From positions 744,001-808,000 of the forward strand of contig JAQGDQ010000038.1 in the NCBI GenBank assembly GCA_030141605.1: DNA of 64,000 bases, given 5' to 3'. Positions 50,601 to 62,441 of this stretch are shown piece by piece. The stretch's first letter is position 1, and the number at the start of each line of letters is the position of its first letter. A program made the position numbers and the translations under genes. The notes beneath the pieces were generated by a model. The model was not told the origin of the DNA. It did not search any database and was given only the letters and a program-made list of their open reading frames with translations. The stretch comes from Tubiluchus corallicola (lineage: Eukaryota; Priapulida; Priapulimorpha; Priapulimorphida; Tubiluchidae).

Positions 50601-53600
50601 AGAGACATCACTCACTTTAGGACCAGCACTTATACTATTGGGCATGGGCTGACTCTTCAAGGTTCTGTTACTCCAATGCCTGCAAAATGAATCAAAATAT
50701 CCCATATGCGACGATATGGACTGTAACACCTGACAGAAATAACAACTTCCTACTGACTCTATTCATTTGTTAACATTTTCTGTACCTTATAATTGAATTT
50801 TCTAATTATATTAGGTGGATAAATCTTTGCTGCTGCAAGTACTATTACATATATTATACAATATCACATTATCCCGAAGAACTTTTAATAATTCAAGCAA
50901 TGCCCAACAAGCTTGATGTCTAGAACTTCTGAAAAACAGCAGACGAAATGTAAAATGTCACCAGTAAATTAAACATAAAACATGACAACCCAAAACTAAC
51001 TTATTTAAGATAATAATATATGCAGTTTACAGTTATCCAGTAAGTCTATGAGATAAAACGACAATCTCTTGGAACGCCATTCACAACTAGTCCCTTGACA
51101 CTTAGAACTCTGCAAGATACAAAAACCGACAAAACAATGCACACTTTTCCATCTAAGAATACCAAGAGATGTTGAACAGTCAATTAAATCTCATGTCCCA
51201 AAATTAACGTGATTAGTTAAACGTTTCCTCAGGTGCAGTCGAACTTGCATGAATCAGATATATTACAAAACTGCGACAGAAAATAACGAACCACCTCTTC
51301 ATCAATTCTGATACAAACACAGTCTTTCTGAAACACCAAGAAAAGTAGCACAGCACCATTAGGGTAAACAGCACAAACTAAAACAGCATGATACAAAATT
51401 TGTCAGTTCAGTTATAATTAGGGTCCCACAGAATTTTAAAATAAATTTCCCCGACTTTCCCATGATTTTTTTCCCTGACCAAATATTGATTTTCAATGAC
51501 CTAGATAAGCAGAAATTACATACCGGTATACATATTAAAGCATTATAGGCAATCATACATATACTGATATATAATGTGTCGGCCAATCATTATTTTTGGA
51601 ACAGAAATCAAAACTGTGAGCCTGGCATAGCAAAATTTTATTTAAACACGAATCGCTGAAAAACATCGGTTCATGGTGATTATTTTAGCAACCCATTCCA
51701 TTTTCCCTGTTCACCCCATTCCATTGTCAACCCATTTTTACCAAATTATCTTTTTCCCTGATTTTTCCACAACTTTCCAGGAGCCCGTATTTTTCAGGAT
51801 TTTCCCTGACCATGGGAACCCTGAAGTTACTAAAACCTCATAAGCAGTCTTCGACAAGTCCGCAGATGCAATACTGTACACAGTTTCCTGATAACAATGT
51901 ATATCTGTTGATAACAACTGCTTCCTAGCTCTCAAGTCACATTGATAACAAAATGCCTATATGCGAACATCACTATATTCATTTATGCACTTTTTACATA
52001 AGTGAAACTAAAGTGAATAGCTAATGATAGTCCAAATATACATACGTGTTTTGTCTAATTACATCACATGGATGTCAGTACCTACAAAAGAAATGCGAAA
52101 GTAGTCGGAGGCACGAAAACGTGGATGGCTGACCTATGCAGGCAATGCACGATGTTTAGTGCTTCTGCAAAACGGAGACAACAAAAAAAGAAAAAAAAGA
52201 AATACAAATATCATAAATAGTGGCAGCAAATTCAGAATAACTAAATATCTTTGAGGTTTGATTAGTTTAGTGAGGAAGTTATGACGTATCTTAAAATGCG
52301 ACAAGACAGAAAAATCTTCATTTGAAACATGATGTATGATTAATTAATCATGAAACGCTTGTCCTGACCACCGCAATCACTGTGCAGTATCCTGCCGGAT
52401 CCCTGAGTGCTTAAGTTGTTTTTTCCTGGAAAGCAGCAGAAAAGAAAGACATCCAATGCAGCCAAGACTAGTATAATAATAAATCACCAATAGCTTTGCT
52501 AACAATATTAGATATAGTGGAATACGTTGAACATAACTAAAATATGTTACATGGTTATGACTGGCATAAATTCCATCTCTGATCGATGCTTGGAAAGTTT
52601 GTTTACGTGCTTTTTGATTTCTTTTATACGGAACACATTTCCCTGGAACAATGAGAAAGGCAGGGCACATTCATTAAATTAAAATAATGTGCAGATTATG
52701 AAACCAGTTCTGTATTTATCAGCCCAGTTACTTTCACAAAGAATATGATAGAGACACACAAACTAATACGCATGCTTACACAAATCCACCTGTAAGACAC
52801 ATATATGATTATGCTAAGAGACTGGTATAATGGCTTGAAGAATTTGCATGAACTAAGATTTATTACTAAATCAGAGCTGCTGCTGAGACTTACGACGAAC
52901 CAACTCTTCACCAATTCTGATATAAAAACATAGTCCATCTGAAACATCGAGAAAAGTAGCACAGCACCATTATGACAAAACAGCGCAAACTAAAAAACAA
53001 GCTACACAATTCACAAGTTCAGTTATTCATATCTCACAAACATTCTCCAAAAGATCAACAAGAGTATTATTATATATACATAGGCAAAACCTTAGATTAT
53101 CATCCATGACTCCATTTGATTATATTACACTGTGCAGTAAGAGATCAAATGTTTTAACTATGACTTTGAATGGTTCCTGGTAAGATTACTGCAGTGTTCT
53201 TGCATTTCTTGTGAAATGATTCAATCAGCAACAGTCTGCAAAACACAGACAACAAAACACAAGTGCAAAATCTTTTCACAAACAATGTTTAAATAAATTT
53301 TGAATTTATTACAAACTTATTTAAAAATTAATGTCTGATGCGCGAAAAAATGTTATTCTTTAGAGGCTTTCAAAACCAGAGAAAAGCAAAAAGATACGCA
53401 AATATTGTCTATTTTGACTGTGGTTATAAGTAACAGCACAATAGGAAAATGTATAAGTGCTGACAGGAGTTGCTTCCTTAATTTCTACGACACCGAGAAT
53501 TTATTCATAAAACGATACAAAATGCCCCTACACAAAGACATAGCCTACCAAGTGTGCAAAAATGTCCACTTATCAATCACTTAAGCACGTTTTAAATAAC

Positions 53601-56600
53601 TGAAATTAAAGTGAATAGCTAATGATAGTCCAAATGATAGTCCTATAATACACACCTTGTCTAATCTCATCATGTGGATGTTTTGTCTGTTGTTACAGTA
53701 GAATTTCAAACCTTGTAAAAGGCATAAAAAAGTCACTGAATTCTCAATGCAGGAAACACATGTCAAATGCTTCTGCAAAACACAGACAACAACAAAAAAT
53801 ACTTTTTAAAGGCATCCAATTTAATATAAAAAAAACCTTTGTTGCCCAGCGAATGTTCACGCATCCTAAGCCAATAGAAAGACAGAGAAGCCTCCATTTG
53901 TAACACGACGTAAAATTAAGCAATACATAAAATTGTGGATATAGCCATATGCAGGAAATGCATGATGTCTAATGTTTCTGCAAAACACAGAGAAAAAAGA
54001 AAACAAACAAACAAATATACAGCATCAAATTTAATATAAAAGAAACCTCTGAAGCTCAGATACATTCATGAGTCCAACGACAGTGGCAAGACAGAAAAGT
54101 CTTCATTTGTAACATGATGTTGAAGCTTGTGCACTATACAAAAATGTGGATGGTGTGGCCATACAGGAAACATACGATGTCTAATACTTCTGCAAAACAC
54201 AGACAATAACAAAAAGAGAAAGAGGAAGTCGTATCACATCAATTAAATGCAAAAAAAGAAATCTATGAGGTATGGCTAGGTCGGCCAAGTTAATATTCAA
54301 GGTGAGTCCAACAGTGACCAATAGACTAGACGAATCTTTAGAAAAGTGGAACTTTGTAGACGTTTTTTCTAAGTCAGCAACACAGCTAGTCTTATCAATT
54401 TGACTAGGTTGAATCAAAAAAACTGTTGTGCCAACTTGGAAAATTAGCAGAAAAGTGTCAAAATGTAAGGAAACAAAATGGCTACAAACCAAAAGACATT
54501 CAAAGAAAATTAAAATTTATAGGCAATTATGAGACATGTCCCAAAGTAGTTGGATACCCAAGAATCCATTTCTCTTATTGGATTATTTCAAAATGACCAC
54601 CAGACAAATGCCCATCATGCAATTATTTTTATTAATTCCACCTGAAGAATTTAAAAATCTGCTATTAAGCCCCAAAAAAGATGCAAAGTGACTTTAACAG
54701 TCCAATAAGCAAAAACAAAATGGCCACCAGGCTCATAGCATATCATGACACAGTCTAGGTGAATGATGAAAAACTTGCTCATTTTGCACAAAACTTATGA
54801 AACTTTGCACAAGCCAATTAAATTTACATATGCGGCTAATCGAAAATCAACGAATATGGCTGCCGTTTTAAGATGACCAAAGGCGGCGGTTGTTTTTCTC
54901 TGGATTGTTTAAGACACTCTGCATTTTTTAATGGTCGAATTAGTAAAAATAATTTGCCCTTTGTTTTGTAATAAACTTTTAGGCGAAATCGTTAATATGA
55001 TTACATGATCGGTGTAGTTTTGTTTCTCGTGGTGGCCATTTTACCCTGGAACATATATCATAAATGCCTGTTAATATTAATTTTCTACGAATTTCTTTTG
55101 ATTTATGTAGTTTGTACAACGATTGGTGGCCATTTTGATTTCGATTTTTTGACCCCTTTCTGCTAATTTTTTGAACTGGCAACAGTTTTTTGCGGTTTCA
55201 TAGTCAAACTGATAAGACTGGCCACATTTATCACTTTTGTAAAAAAAATGACCCGGAACGTAGGAGCGCCTTTTCAGGATCTTTTCAGGATTTTCTTCCA
55301 GTCTGCAGACAGAAAAGCCTTCACTTGAAATAGGATGTTAAACCTTGCATAAGGCAAAAAACGTGGATGGCTTCCCTTTTGTGCAGGCATGATGTCTAAT
55401 GTTTCTGCAAAATATAGACAAAAAAAAGAAAAACAAATGTCATACCACAATGTCAAATTTAATATAAAAAGGAACCTTTCAATCTCGGCTAATCTTCATG
55501 AGTCCAAGGACAAAGCAAGACAGAAACGCCTTCATTTGTAACACAATGTCAGAGCTTGTGCAAGGCATAAAAGTGTAAACGAATGCCCAATGCAGAAAAC
55601 ACACGATGTCTAATGCTTCTGCAAAACACAGACGAGAAAAAAGAAAAACAAAATTTAATGTAAAAAAGAAACCTACAAAGCTTGGCTAGGTCAGTCAAGG
55701 TAATATTTAGATTGAGTGCAAGAGCGACTATAGCGAGCAGCCTTCACTTGAAACAGGGTGTCGAACCTTGTGCAATGCACGACAACATAGATGGCTGCCC
55801 TGTGCAGAAAATGCATGTTTAGTGCTTCTGCAAAACACAGACATCAAAAAAGAAAAAAATGTCATATTATGGCAGGAAATTCAGAATGATTTCTGCAGCT
55901 TAGCTATATCAGTCAAGATAATAGTTACGACGAGCTCCAAGACAGTGACAAGACAGAAAAGCCTTCATTTCAAATACAATGAAAAATTATTTAGTCACTA
56001 AGCGCTTGTCCTTCTGACCACCTCAGCCATTTTGAACCATTCTGCACTGGATTCCTAAGTGCTTTTGGGTTTTATCTGCAAAACATCCAAAAAGAAAAAT
56101 ATCCCATGCAGCCAAAAAACTTGTAAAATAATAAATGATCAGTTTTTTTGTCAACAAATATTAGATATACTGGTCTATCCTGTACACAACCAAAATACAT
56201 TACACATCCATGACTGGCACAATTTCCATCTCTCACTTGGAAGTTTGCGTTTACCTGTTTCTTATTGTTCTCTATACGGAATATAACCATCTGGAAAAAC
56301 GAGAAAAGTAGCAAATAACTGTCAAAAAACTGTGTGCAGATAATGAAATAAGTTCCATCAGCCCAGTTACTTTCACAAAGCAAATTTCACAGACACATAA
56401 ATTGATATACCCGCCTGTATAATTCCAGCTGCCACAGATATGTGATTGTGCTAAGACTTTACTTGTCAGTGTGTCCCAGTATCATGCCTAAGTGACGCAT
56501 TTAGTATGTCTTAACGATACAAAAGTGAGAATAGCATTCTTCATTCTAGAAACAGTCTAGAAAACACAAAACACAGAACACAAAACATATGCAAATCAGT

Positions 56601-59600
56601 CTGCGCAGAGGAACATCTATGCCAGTCTTGTTACTGACCTGGTATCAGAAAATGATATTATACTAAAGGACATTTCGCTTGAAATATTGCACAAGTAGCA
56701 AAATAATATCCAAATTTATCTACCTAGAGCATTATAGACATTCACACTCTCTAAGAATAAATAACACTCAATAGGGATAAATGTCAAGACTTGCACAAAA
56801 TAAACCTGAAATTTCGCAAACATCAGTTAGAAATTATAACAAAATATCTGAGTACTTCTTCTCAAGAATGTGATATGATTTCGTGCATTGCATATTAGTT
56901 TCGATCAGGTACAATACATCTAGTCAGTAATGTCACGCAACTAATTAAGAATTACGTGCAAATAACGATCTAACATTAAATATTGGACATCTTTCTCTAC
57001 TTTCCTTATTTTAATCAACTTATTTTGTTATTTTATTTTATTATCATTATATTTATTATTTTATTTTTATTTACTAAGTTTAAGGTACCATAATAAACAG
57101 CTAATATTCGGAAAGGGTTTAAGGCAGGGTACCATAATAAACAGCTAATATTCGGAAAAGGTTTAATGAAGGTTTGTCCTGTTAGCAAATCAGTAATTAC
57201 ATTTGTATTTATTACTAATGCATGTATGATTGTAATGTTTTCTTCAAATAAAATAATGTCTGAATAAATAAAGAGTAACTCAACTACATGTACTTCTGTA
57301 ATAGCAACATTAATCTTCAGACACTAAGTTTTTGAAGCAATATTCAACCAAAAAGGAAAATGGGAAAATTCAAAATTATTAAATCGAAGACTTTGATATG
57401 TATGTCCAAGAGCTGAAAAACTGTTATAACATCCAGTTCTTCATGATTATGATCACTTTCAGTTATCCTATAAAGGCTCAATGGCAGCAAAACTTTTCAC
57501 ATGAAGCCTGGAGACCTAGGTTGTGATGATGAAGATACTGTATGATTAACACTGAAACTAAGAATGCAAAAATTGTAAATTCAAAAATGTAGTTTCTAAC
57601 TTGTATGCCATTAGTTACTATTAAATTAAGACAGGAAGTGTCAGACTGCGAGGAAGCCAGTATTATCGTACAATAAAACCATTTATTGGCCGAAGGAAAT
57701 GGTATTATCTGCTTAATAACATAAATAATTTTACAAGTGATTTTTAAGGCAAAGGCGAGTTTTAAGCTTTTCAAATTTCCTTTTTCACTTATAAAATTCA
57801 GTCTTAAAAAATTGAAGTTGATTTAATCAGTCAACTAATTTAGTAAAAAAGCTCTTACATTGTTATAAAAACCACGGCTACTCAGTGAAACTATACAAGA
57901 CTGACCAAGACATAAATATGGCTGCCCAAGAGACAAGCGTAGCACTTCTACAAAACACAGAAACAAATAAAGTAGTAAGTCATCACTATCATAAAATGTA
58001 AAAAAATTTCAGCTGAGGCTAGTTTTGTAAACAATAAAATACATCTAACTTCAGGAAAATTTATGAAACTAAAAGAAAGCCTTTCCTTGAGGAAAAATTT
58101 CCACAATCTAGATACAGATAATAATTCATGATTATGTTCTTTCCAGCATTTGTGTAAATCAAATAGTTTAGCAATATTGCACCTGCAACAGCATGACGGT
58201 TTGTAAGCATGTTCATTTTATCTGCAAAAGACTCACAAAAACCCATATAGTGTTGTAAATTTTTAGATTCTTATGTGTTTTGGCATCATTGTTATAGTTT
58301 TTTAGATTCTGGTAGAAGAAATAAATCATTTTCAGATGTAGATAATTTGCAACAAAAATTTCATGATTCCATGAAGAAAGAGATCGTGCCGAACAACTCA
58401 ACTGATTTACCTCTCCCGAATTGATCTATTCATACTGCTTGAACTGTATTGAAGCTAATGCATTATAAACGGTATTATAAACGAGGGATTTTAATTTCTC
58501 GACAAAGTGTCAACCACTTTAAATTGCATAATTCAGCCAAATGTGTGCTTGCATATTGTGCCAAACAATAGTAGGACTGCCTATTTAATGGATTTTATTA
58601 GGCTGTTCAAGCATTTATAAACATTGGTATTTTTAAATCAGCAGAATGTACAACACAAGCAGCATGATAACTGACTCAATAACTGTAGCAAATTAAAAGA
58701 TCTTTTATCAAGCAAATATGCACCACAAAATTAATTCAAAACATTAGTAGTGAAAACAGCTAGCTAGGTACAATAATAGTAAGCACTCAAAGTTTGAGAA
58801 AAGTACTAAAATGTAGCTTGGATAAGTGAATAACCAACTAAATTAACAAATTCCCCATCCGTTACACATCCCCATCCCCATAATTTATTTCATCCTATAG
58901 ATTCGCATGTGTAACACACACTAAGCAAAATGAATAGTAGCGTGTAAGTTACATATTAGAGAATATATATTTCTTAAGCTAAAGATTATAGTCAGCAATC
59001 ACCAAACTTACATAAAATAACACTCAGATCAGTCCTCACAGGCGGCAATAAGCTCAGTTAAGTTAAAAACAGTCTGCAAAACCCAGTCACATGCACCAAT
59101 TGGTCAAACGCAGTCACATGAACCACATTTGCTCTTATTACAAAAATTACACACCTACCAAAGTTCTAATTAAAGGAAAACCAGATGATTGTGTAAATAT
59201 TAGTTCAGAATAAAGAATGCTCTAAAATATTGAAAACTACAACAGCTTCTTTTAAATCAAAGCTTAGATTAAATAATAAAAATAATAATTACCTCGGATA
59301 CTCAAATTTCGTTAAACTTTCAAAGCTATATGCGGCTCAGTGAATCTACTAAGATTGGCAGCAGCACCTTTTTGTCGCATACACATGGCCGACAAATAGA
59401 AGGCAGTACCATGATAAGCATGATCATGAACTGCAGTGTTAGTTTCTGACATCATATGATGTAAAGCCCATTTTTCGTGACATCATGCATTTAAGCAGTA
59501 CTGTAACACTTATGCAAATGTGCTTGACGTGCAAAGGAAGATGTCTGCCATTGCAAAAACTGTGGTTAGTTTCTGACGTAAGCAGCTGTGTTCAGTTGCC

Positions 59601-62441
59601 GTTAATTAACTTTCTAAGCTAATTATTCAAATATAAGGAACAATTGTTAACTTTTATAGGCAAGAAAATACATATTTTGGACAGTAAATTAAAATGAGAT
59701 TGAGTCTAAACAATCGTCCGGTCTTCCTTTAAGTAATGTTTCGCCTTGTAAATGTCTGAACACGTGCTAGCAAATTGTTATTGTTTAAAAAACTACTATT
59801 TAAATAAAGAGAAAGATTTCTAAATGAAAATTATCTGTTGTTGCAGTCCATTCTGATTTCTGGTTCCAAGTAAAATTGGTAACAAGAGTTACCTGTTCAA
59901 CTCCTGTAATATATAGAATCTGCAAAATGTAAAATAGAAGCCAAATCCAAAGATATGGCCTACAATTTAAGTGTGAGAGAAGTTTTGCTCTGCTATTACA
60001 CTAAGTGTTTTTCTCTATAATATCATTAAATACATACACCAAAGATTATTAAAAAAACCTAAAAATAATCAGGCAACAAAGTTAACAAATATTACCTGGA
60101 TGATTTTCACCATGTATAAGCTTTGCTAGAGTTGGATCTATTGGAAGTTCAAAAGAAGGCTGCTGCATATTTACAGGTGGTGGTGCTGCAGGTGCTTGCA
60201 CAATAGCAGCACTCACAACTGACTGCATTGGCAGCGGTGGTTGGCTACCAGGTACAACCGATGCTGGTAGTGGAGGCGGTAATCTCGACACTGGGGTACT
60301 TGATGATAGCTGACCCGATGGTGGCTGCGGTCCAGTTGTTGCAGGCGGTGGACAGAAACTCTGCATAGGAAGAGGAGCAGATGGATAGGGTGGAGCCCCG
60401 GTGGGAGGAAGGGATCTGTTGGGATGTCTGACAATAGAAGAGGATAAGTTAGATGCATTGGCATTAGGAGGAGGAGGAGGACCAGGAGCAGGGGGAGGGG
60501 GAGGTGGCATACGTTGGCCAAATGACAGAGTTGGTTGTGACATAGGTGGCGGAGGGGGTGGTTGTCTAGGATGCTGCTGTCCAGGAAAATCTCCTAAACC
60601 TGGAACCTAAGAAATAAGAAGAATGTTTTAAATGTTAAGCACAGTTCACATGAGTAACTGTCGGATGAATCATTTACACGACTAGATAAAATCGAATGGA
60701 GTCTTGCAGCTTCGATTCAGACCCGACAAAGTTCTATTTTAACTGCTTTGGATTCAATTCAGTTTCCATAGAAAAATGCGAAGCAGTCTTCATAATTCGT
60801 GTAAAGGAATTACTCAGTTTAAGTTGCAAATCTGCAGTCAAATAGTGCTGCTTCAGAACTACTAGTAAATTTCCACCTAAGATTTAAATTATTTTAGTTC
60901 AGTTAGTTTAGTTTAGTAGTAGATCTTCGCTGACGTAGTTCGAGAACTTTGTAATTCATTATTAATGACAATTGATATTAATACTTAAAACATTACTGTG
61001 GCACGTGGAATTGACCGGTAGGAAGATGAAGTATCAAGTGATTTACCAGGCTTGTTGGCCGAAATTGTAGGGTGCCAGGCACGCCACTAGCCGAAGTAGG
61101 ACACTTTCGCTAAACTGCATGTGCAAAATTTGAGGAAAAGCAGTGTCGTACATGGGCAGCCCAAGTAGGGCACTGGCGATTTCTGTCGAGAATAGAGAAT
61201 TATGACATAATAAAACATAAAACTAAATTTGTTTTAGAAAAAAGTAACTTTATAATAATGATGGATAGTCCTTGATAATTTACAAATGTATTTTTTGCAA
61301 TAATATCATCATAATGCTTTAAAGAGAGAAACTATGTAGCGCATAGCTCGCTAGCCCTTTTACTAAGTACAAAACAATTATTTGTCCAAAAGGTAATGAA
61401 ACGGATCACCTGTCTGTGAAGCAAGACAAAATAATAAATGACATACATTAGACAAATGTTGGAATCGCCTAGAAAGCGGGCTTATTTCACTTCAAAAAGA
61501 TTAATATCGAAGCCAAATTTAATAATGGCCATTCTCCTAGCTCAGAATAAAATCCTTTTATTTTATCCATTGCATAATAAATCATTCAACCTGTATTGAG
61601 ACTTTCAATTATTATTATTAAATAAACGAAGACAACGGACACTGCCAGAGTACTGTTAGCAACTCAATTCGCGGGCTAGCCTACGTACGACACGTCCTAC
61701 TTGGGCTAGCCTATGTACACCAGTTGTCCTTCGGCTAATGTCCTACTTCTCTCCCAACAGAAGTGTCTTTATATATAAACACAAAAAAATTGTTTCGGAA
61801 CTTTTATTATTTTTTGTGTTTACCACATAGTGTAATACTAGTAATAGATTAATTTATTCACATCCATTAGTACATAAAATCACATTCATTAAAAAAATAA
61901 AAATACAATACAATTACTAGCATACCACATAATTAGCACTTAGTAAGATGTGCAGGAGGACACAGAGCAAAACTACTTGCATGTGTGTCGAATTTAAGAA
62001 ACCTTGTTAATCAATATGTTCAAGTCTTAGTTTTACGAAATAACTTAACATTTGCAGCAGTAACTAATGCCGAACCATTTACAGAAGCAGGCAATGAGTT
62101 CCATATTTGAACAACCACTCATCATGATCAAATAAGAACAACACTCCAAAGATTAACATAACAACATTTAACGGAAAATCGGTATCATCGTGTATTATTA
62201 ATGTATGTTACGTTAATAATATTTAACGTTAATTCCATTAACAAACAAATCAATAAATCACGATACTTACTGGAAATTCTCCATCTTGCGCCAACGCAGA
62301 AGCAGAGAAAAACATTGAACGATGCATATTCATATTTACTGGGCCAATTTTTCTAAATATTAAAAATTCGCGAAACTTCTTCGGATTTCTGACAGAGAAG
62401 TGAACGACTGAAACGTTCACCAGGCGCAACAGCCCGATCAT
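41671..62441 (-). CDS. PUF60: PUF60/Half-pint poly(U)-binding splicing factor with proline-rich N-terminal extension
   Basis: Nuclear factor that binds U-rich tracts near 3' splice sites and works with U2AF in U2 snRNP recruitment. Exons (minus): 62441-62271, 60606-60096, 48551-48493, 47835-47665, 47226-47180, 46431-46218, 45420-45293, 45024-44956, 44529-44427, 44031-43903, 43487-43196, 42947-42760, 42281-42092 and 41780-41671 (TAA). All phases agree; 793 aa from the first ATG, or 758 from the MNMHRSM start in the same exon. The family core begins at [22 protein letters not shown]1 at ~320-395 ([15 protein letters not shown]); RRM2 at ~413-490 (RIYVASI, KGYGFVEY); Ala/Pro-rich linker; C-terminal UHM at ~695-785 (VLVLKNMV; Arg-x-Phe in NGRFFGG). 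The ~247-aa N-terminal part, with polyproline runs, is not in the human protein (559 aa) and is the uncertain portion. An in-frame TAA immediately precedes the first ATG. Confidence 0.93.
45780..45989 (-). other. Intronic 69-codon ORF within PUF60, unassigned
   Basis: Lies in the intron between 45420 and 46218, same strand as PUF60. It starts with [15 protein letters not shown] and ends [11 protein letters not shown]; its stop overlaps a TAATAAAG that could serve as a poly(A) signal. The composition is protein-like (Lys, Glu and Asn rich, no repeats). I do not recognise it. It could be a small nested gene, an exonised fragment, or chance. Confidence 0.25.
46502..46895. mobile_element. Tc1/mariner-type MITE with TA target duplication
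   Basis: Short terminal inverted repeats CATGGTCGTCC (left) and GGACGACCCTG (right), immediately flanked on both sides by TA. It sits in the PUF60 intron between 46431 and 47180. 394 bp, no transposase; part of a minus-strand ORF runs through it without a recognisable domain. Confidence 0.72.
51420..51832. mobile_element. MITE with AGGGTTCCCA-type termini
   Basis: Left end AGGGTCCCACAG; right end, reverse-complemented, AGGGTTCCCATGG. The interior is rich in TTTCCCTGA / TCAGGGAAA motifs near both ends. The termini and internal texture resemble a widespread animal MITE class. No target duplication could be fixed, and it has no coding capacity. Confidence 0.65.
52110..52830. repeat. ~700-bp duplicated block, copy A
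   Basis: Aligns by eye along its length with 55780-56460. Shared landmarks in the same order are the gcttctgcaaaac motif, gcttgtcc, tgcagccaa, aataataaat, attagatata, atgactggca, ccatctct, and tcagcccagttactttcaca. Copy B is shorter by small indels. The pair predates insertion of other elements between them. Confidence 0.85.
53560..56090. repeat. ~210-bp tandem array with acceptor-like motif in each unit
   Basis: The motif ttctgcaaaacacagac (or close variants) recurs at 53769, 53974, 54186, then 55401, 55614, 55823 and 56072. Spacings are 205, 212, 1215, 213, 209 and 249 bp; the 1215-bp gap is one unit plus a ~990-bp transposon. Each unit also carries gacagaaaagccttcatttg, then a gatgt element, aaacgtggatggct and gcaggaaatgcatgatgt. 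Read in the sense of PUF60 transcription, every motif becomes a U-rich tract followed by TTTTGCAG. Confidence 0.9.
54318..55305. mobile_element. Foldback-type element with long terminal inverted repeats, copy 2
   Basis: The left arm (~54318-54490: ccaatagacta, agtcttatcaatttgac, ttagcagaaaagtgtcaaaa) matches the reverse complement of the right arm (~55140-55305) over ~150 bp. The interior has ccaccaggc and repeated aaaatggc motifs. It lies inside one unit of the 210-bp array: the unit's gagtccaacagtgac half is on its left and gacagaaaagccttcacttg on its right. No reading frame. Confidence 0.82.
57084..57168. repeat. Two-copy ~44-bp tandem duplication
   Basis: The block ggtaccataataaacagct with its continuation aatattcggaaa appears twice, at 57084 and 57128, nearly identical. 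It follows a run of TATT/TTTA-rich low-complexity DNA. Confidence 0.88.
61080..61757. mobile_element. Inverted-repeat element in PUF60 intron 1
   Basis: The left part contains actagccgaagtaggaca and acatgggcagcccaagtagg; the right part, reverse-complemented, contains agtaggacattagccgaagg and acataggctagcccaagtag in the same order. This makes ~85-100-bp inverted arms around ~500 bp of AT-rich DNA. Probably a foldback MITE; target duplication unclear. Confidence 0.6.
61860..62140 (-). mobile_element. LINE 3' terminus, PUF60 intron 1
   Basis: The minus strand encodes [20 protein letters not shown], then a stop 16 codons on. This is the C-terminal signature of non-LTR retrotransposon ORF2, as in the copy at 38.3 kb. 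It has an AT-rich non-coding tail and the same orientation as the host gene; no upstream reverse transcriptase remains nearby. Confidence 0.65.

Larger units (their letters stand above)
51290..53020. repeat. Segmental duplication pairs about 1.6 kb apart
   Basis: The block at ~51290-51410 (containing agaaaagtagcacagcacca) recurs at ~52890-53020. The block near 51970-52080 (containing aaagtgaatagctaatgata) recurs near 53590-53690. The two offsets, ~1.60 and ~1.62 kb, agree, indicating a single older tandem duplication later broken up by insertions. Confidence 0.8.
48552..60095 (-). other. 11.5-kb PUF60 intron with duplications and transposons
   Basis: Joins phase-1 exon ends at 60096 and 48551. 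No conserved coding exon was found inside. 48.6-51.2 kb: AT-rich, featureless apart from isolated copies of the acceptor-like motif. 51.3-56.5 kb: segmental and ~210-bp tandem duplications with two transposons. 56.5-60.1 kb: AT-rich DNA with a small tandem repeat near 57.1 kb and diverged motif copies near 57.95, 58.22, 59.07 and 59.92 kb. Confidence 0.8.

Noticed and set aside
53581..56383. Tandem-array units as duplicated, mutually exclusive coding exons
   Set aside because: Reading from the acceptor-like AG in the PUF60 phase, units hit stops at different places and share no conserved frame or donor.
60213..60610. Leu-rich minus ORF and Gly-rich plus ORF overlapping the proline-rich PUF60 exon
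   Set aside because: Alternative-frame and antisense readings of the same low-complexity codons.
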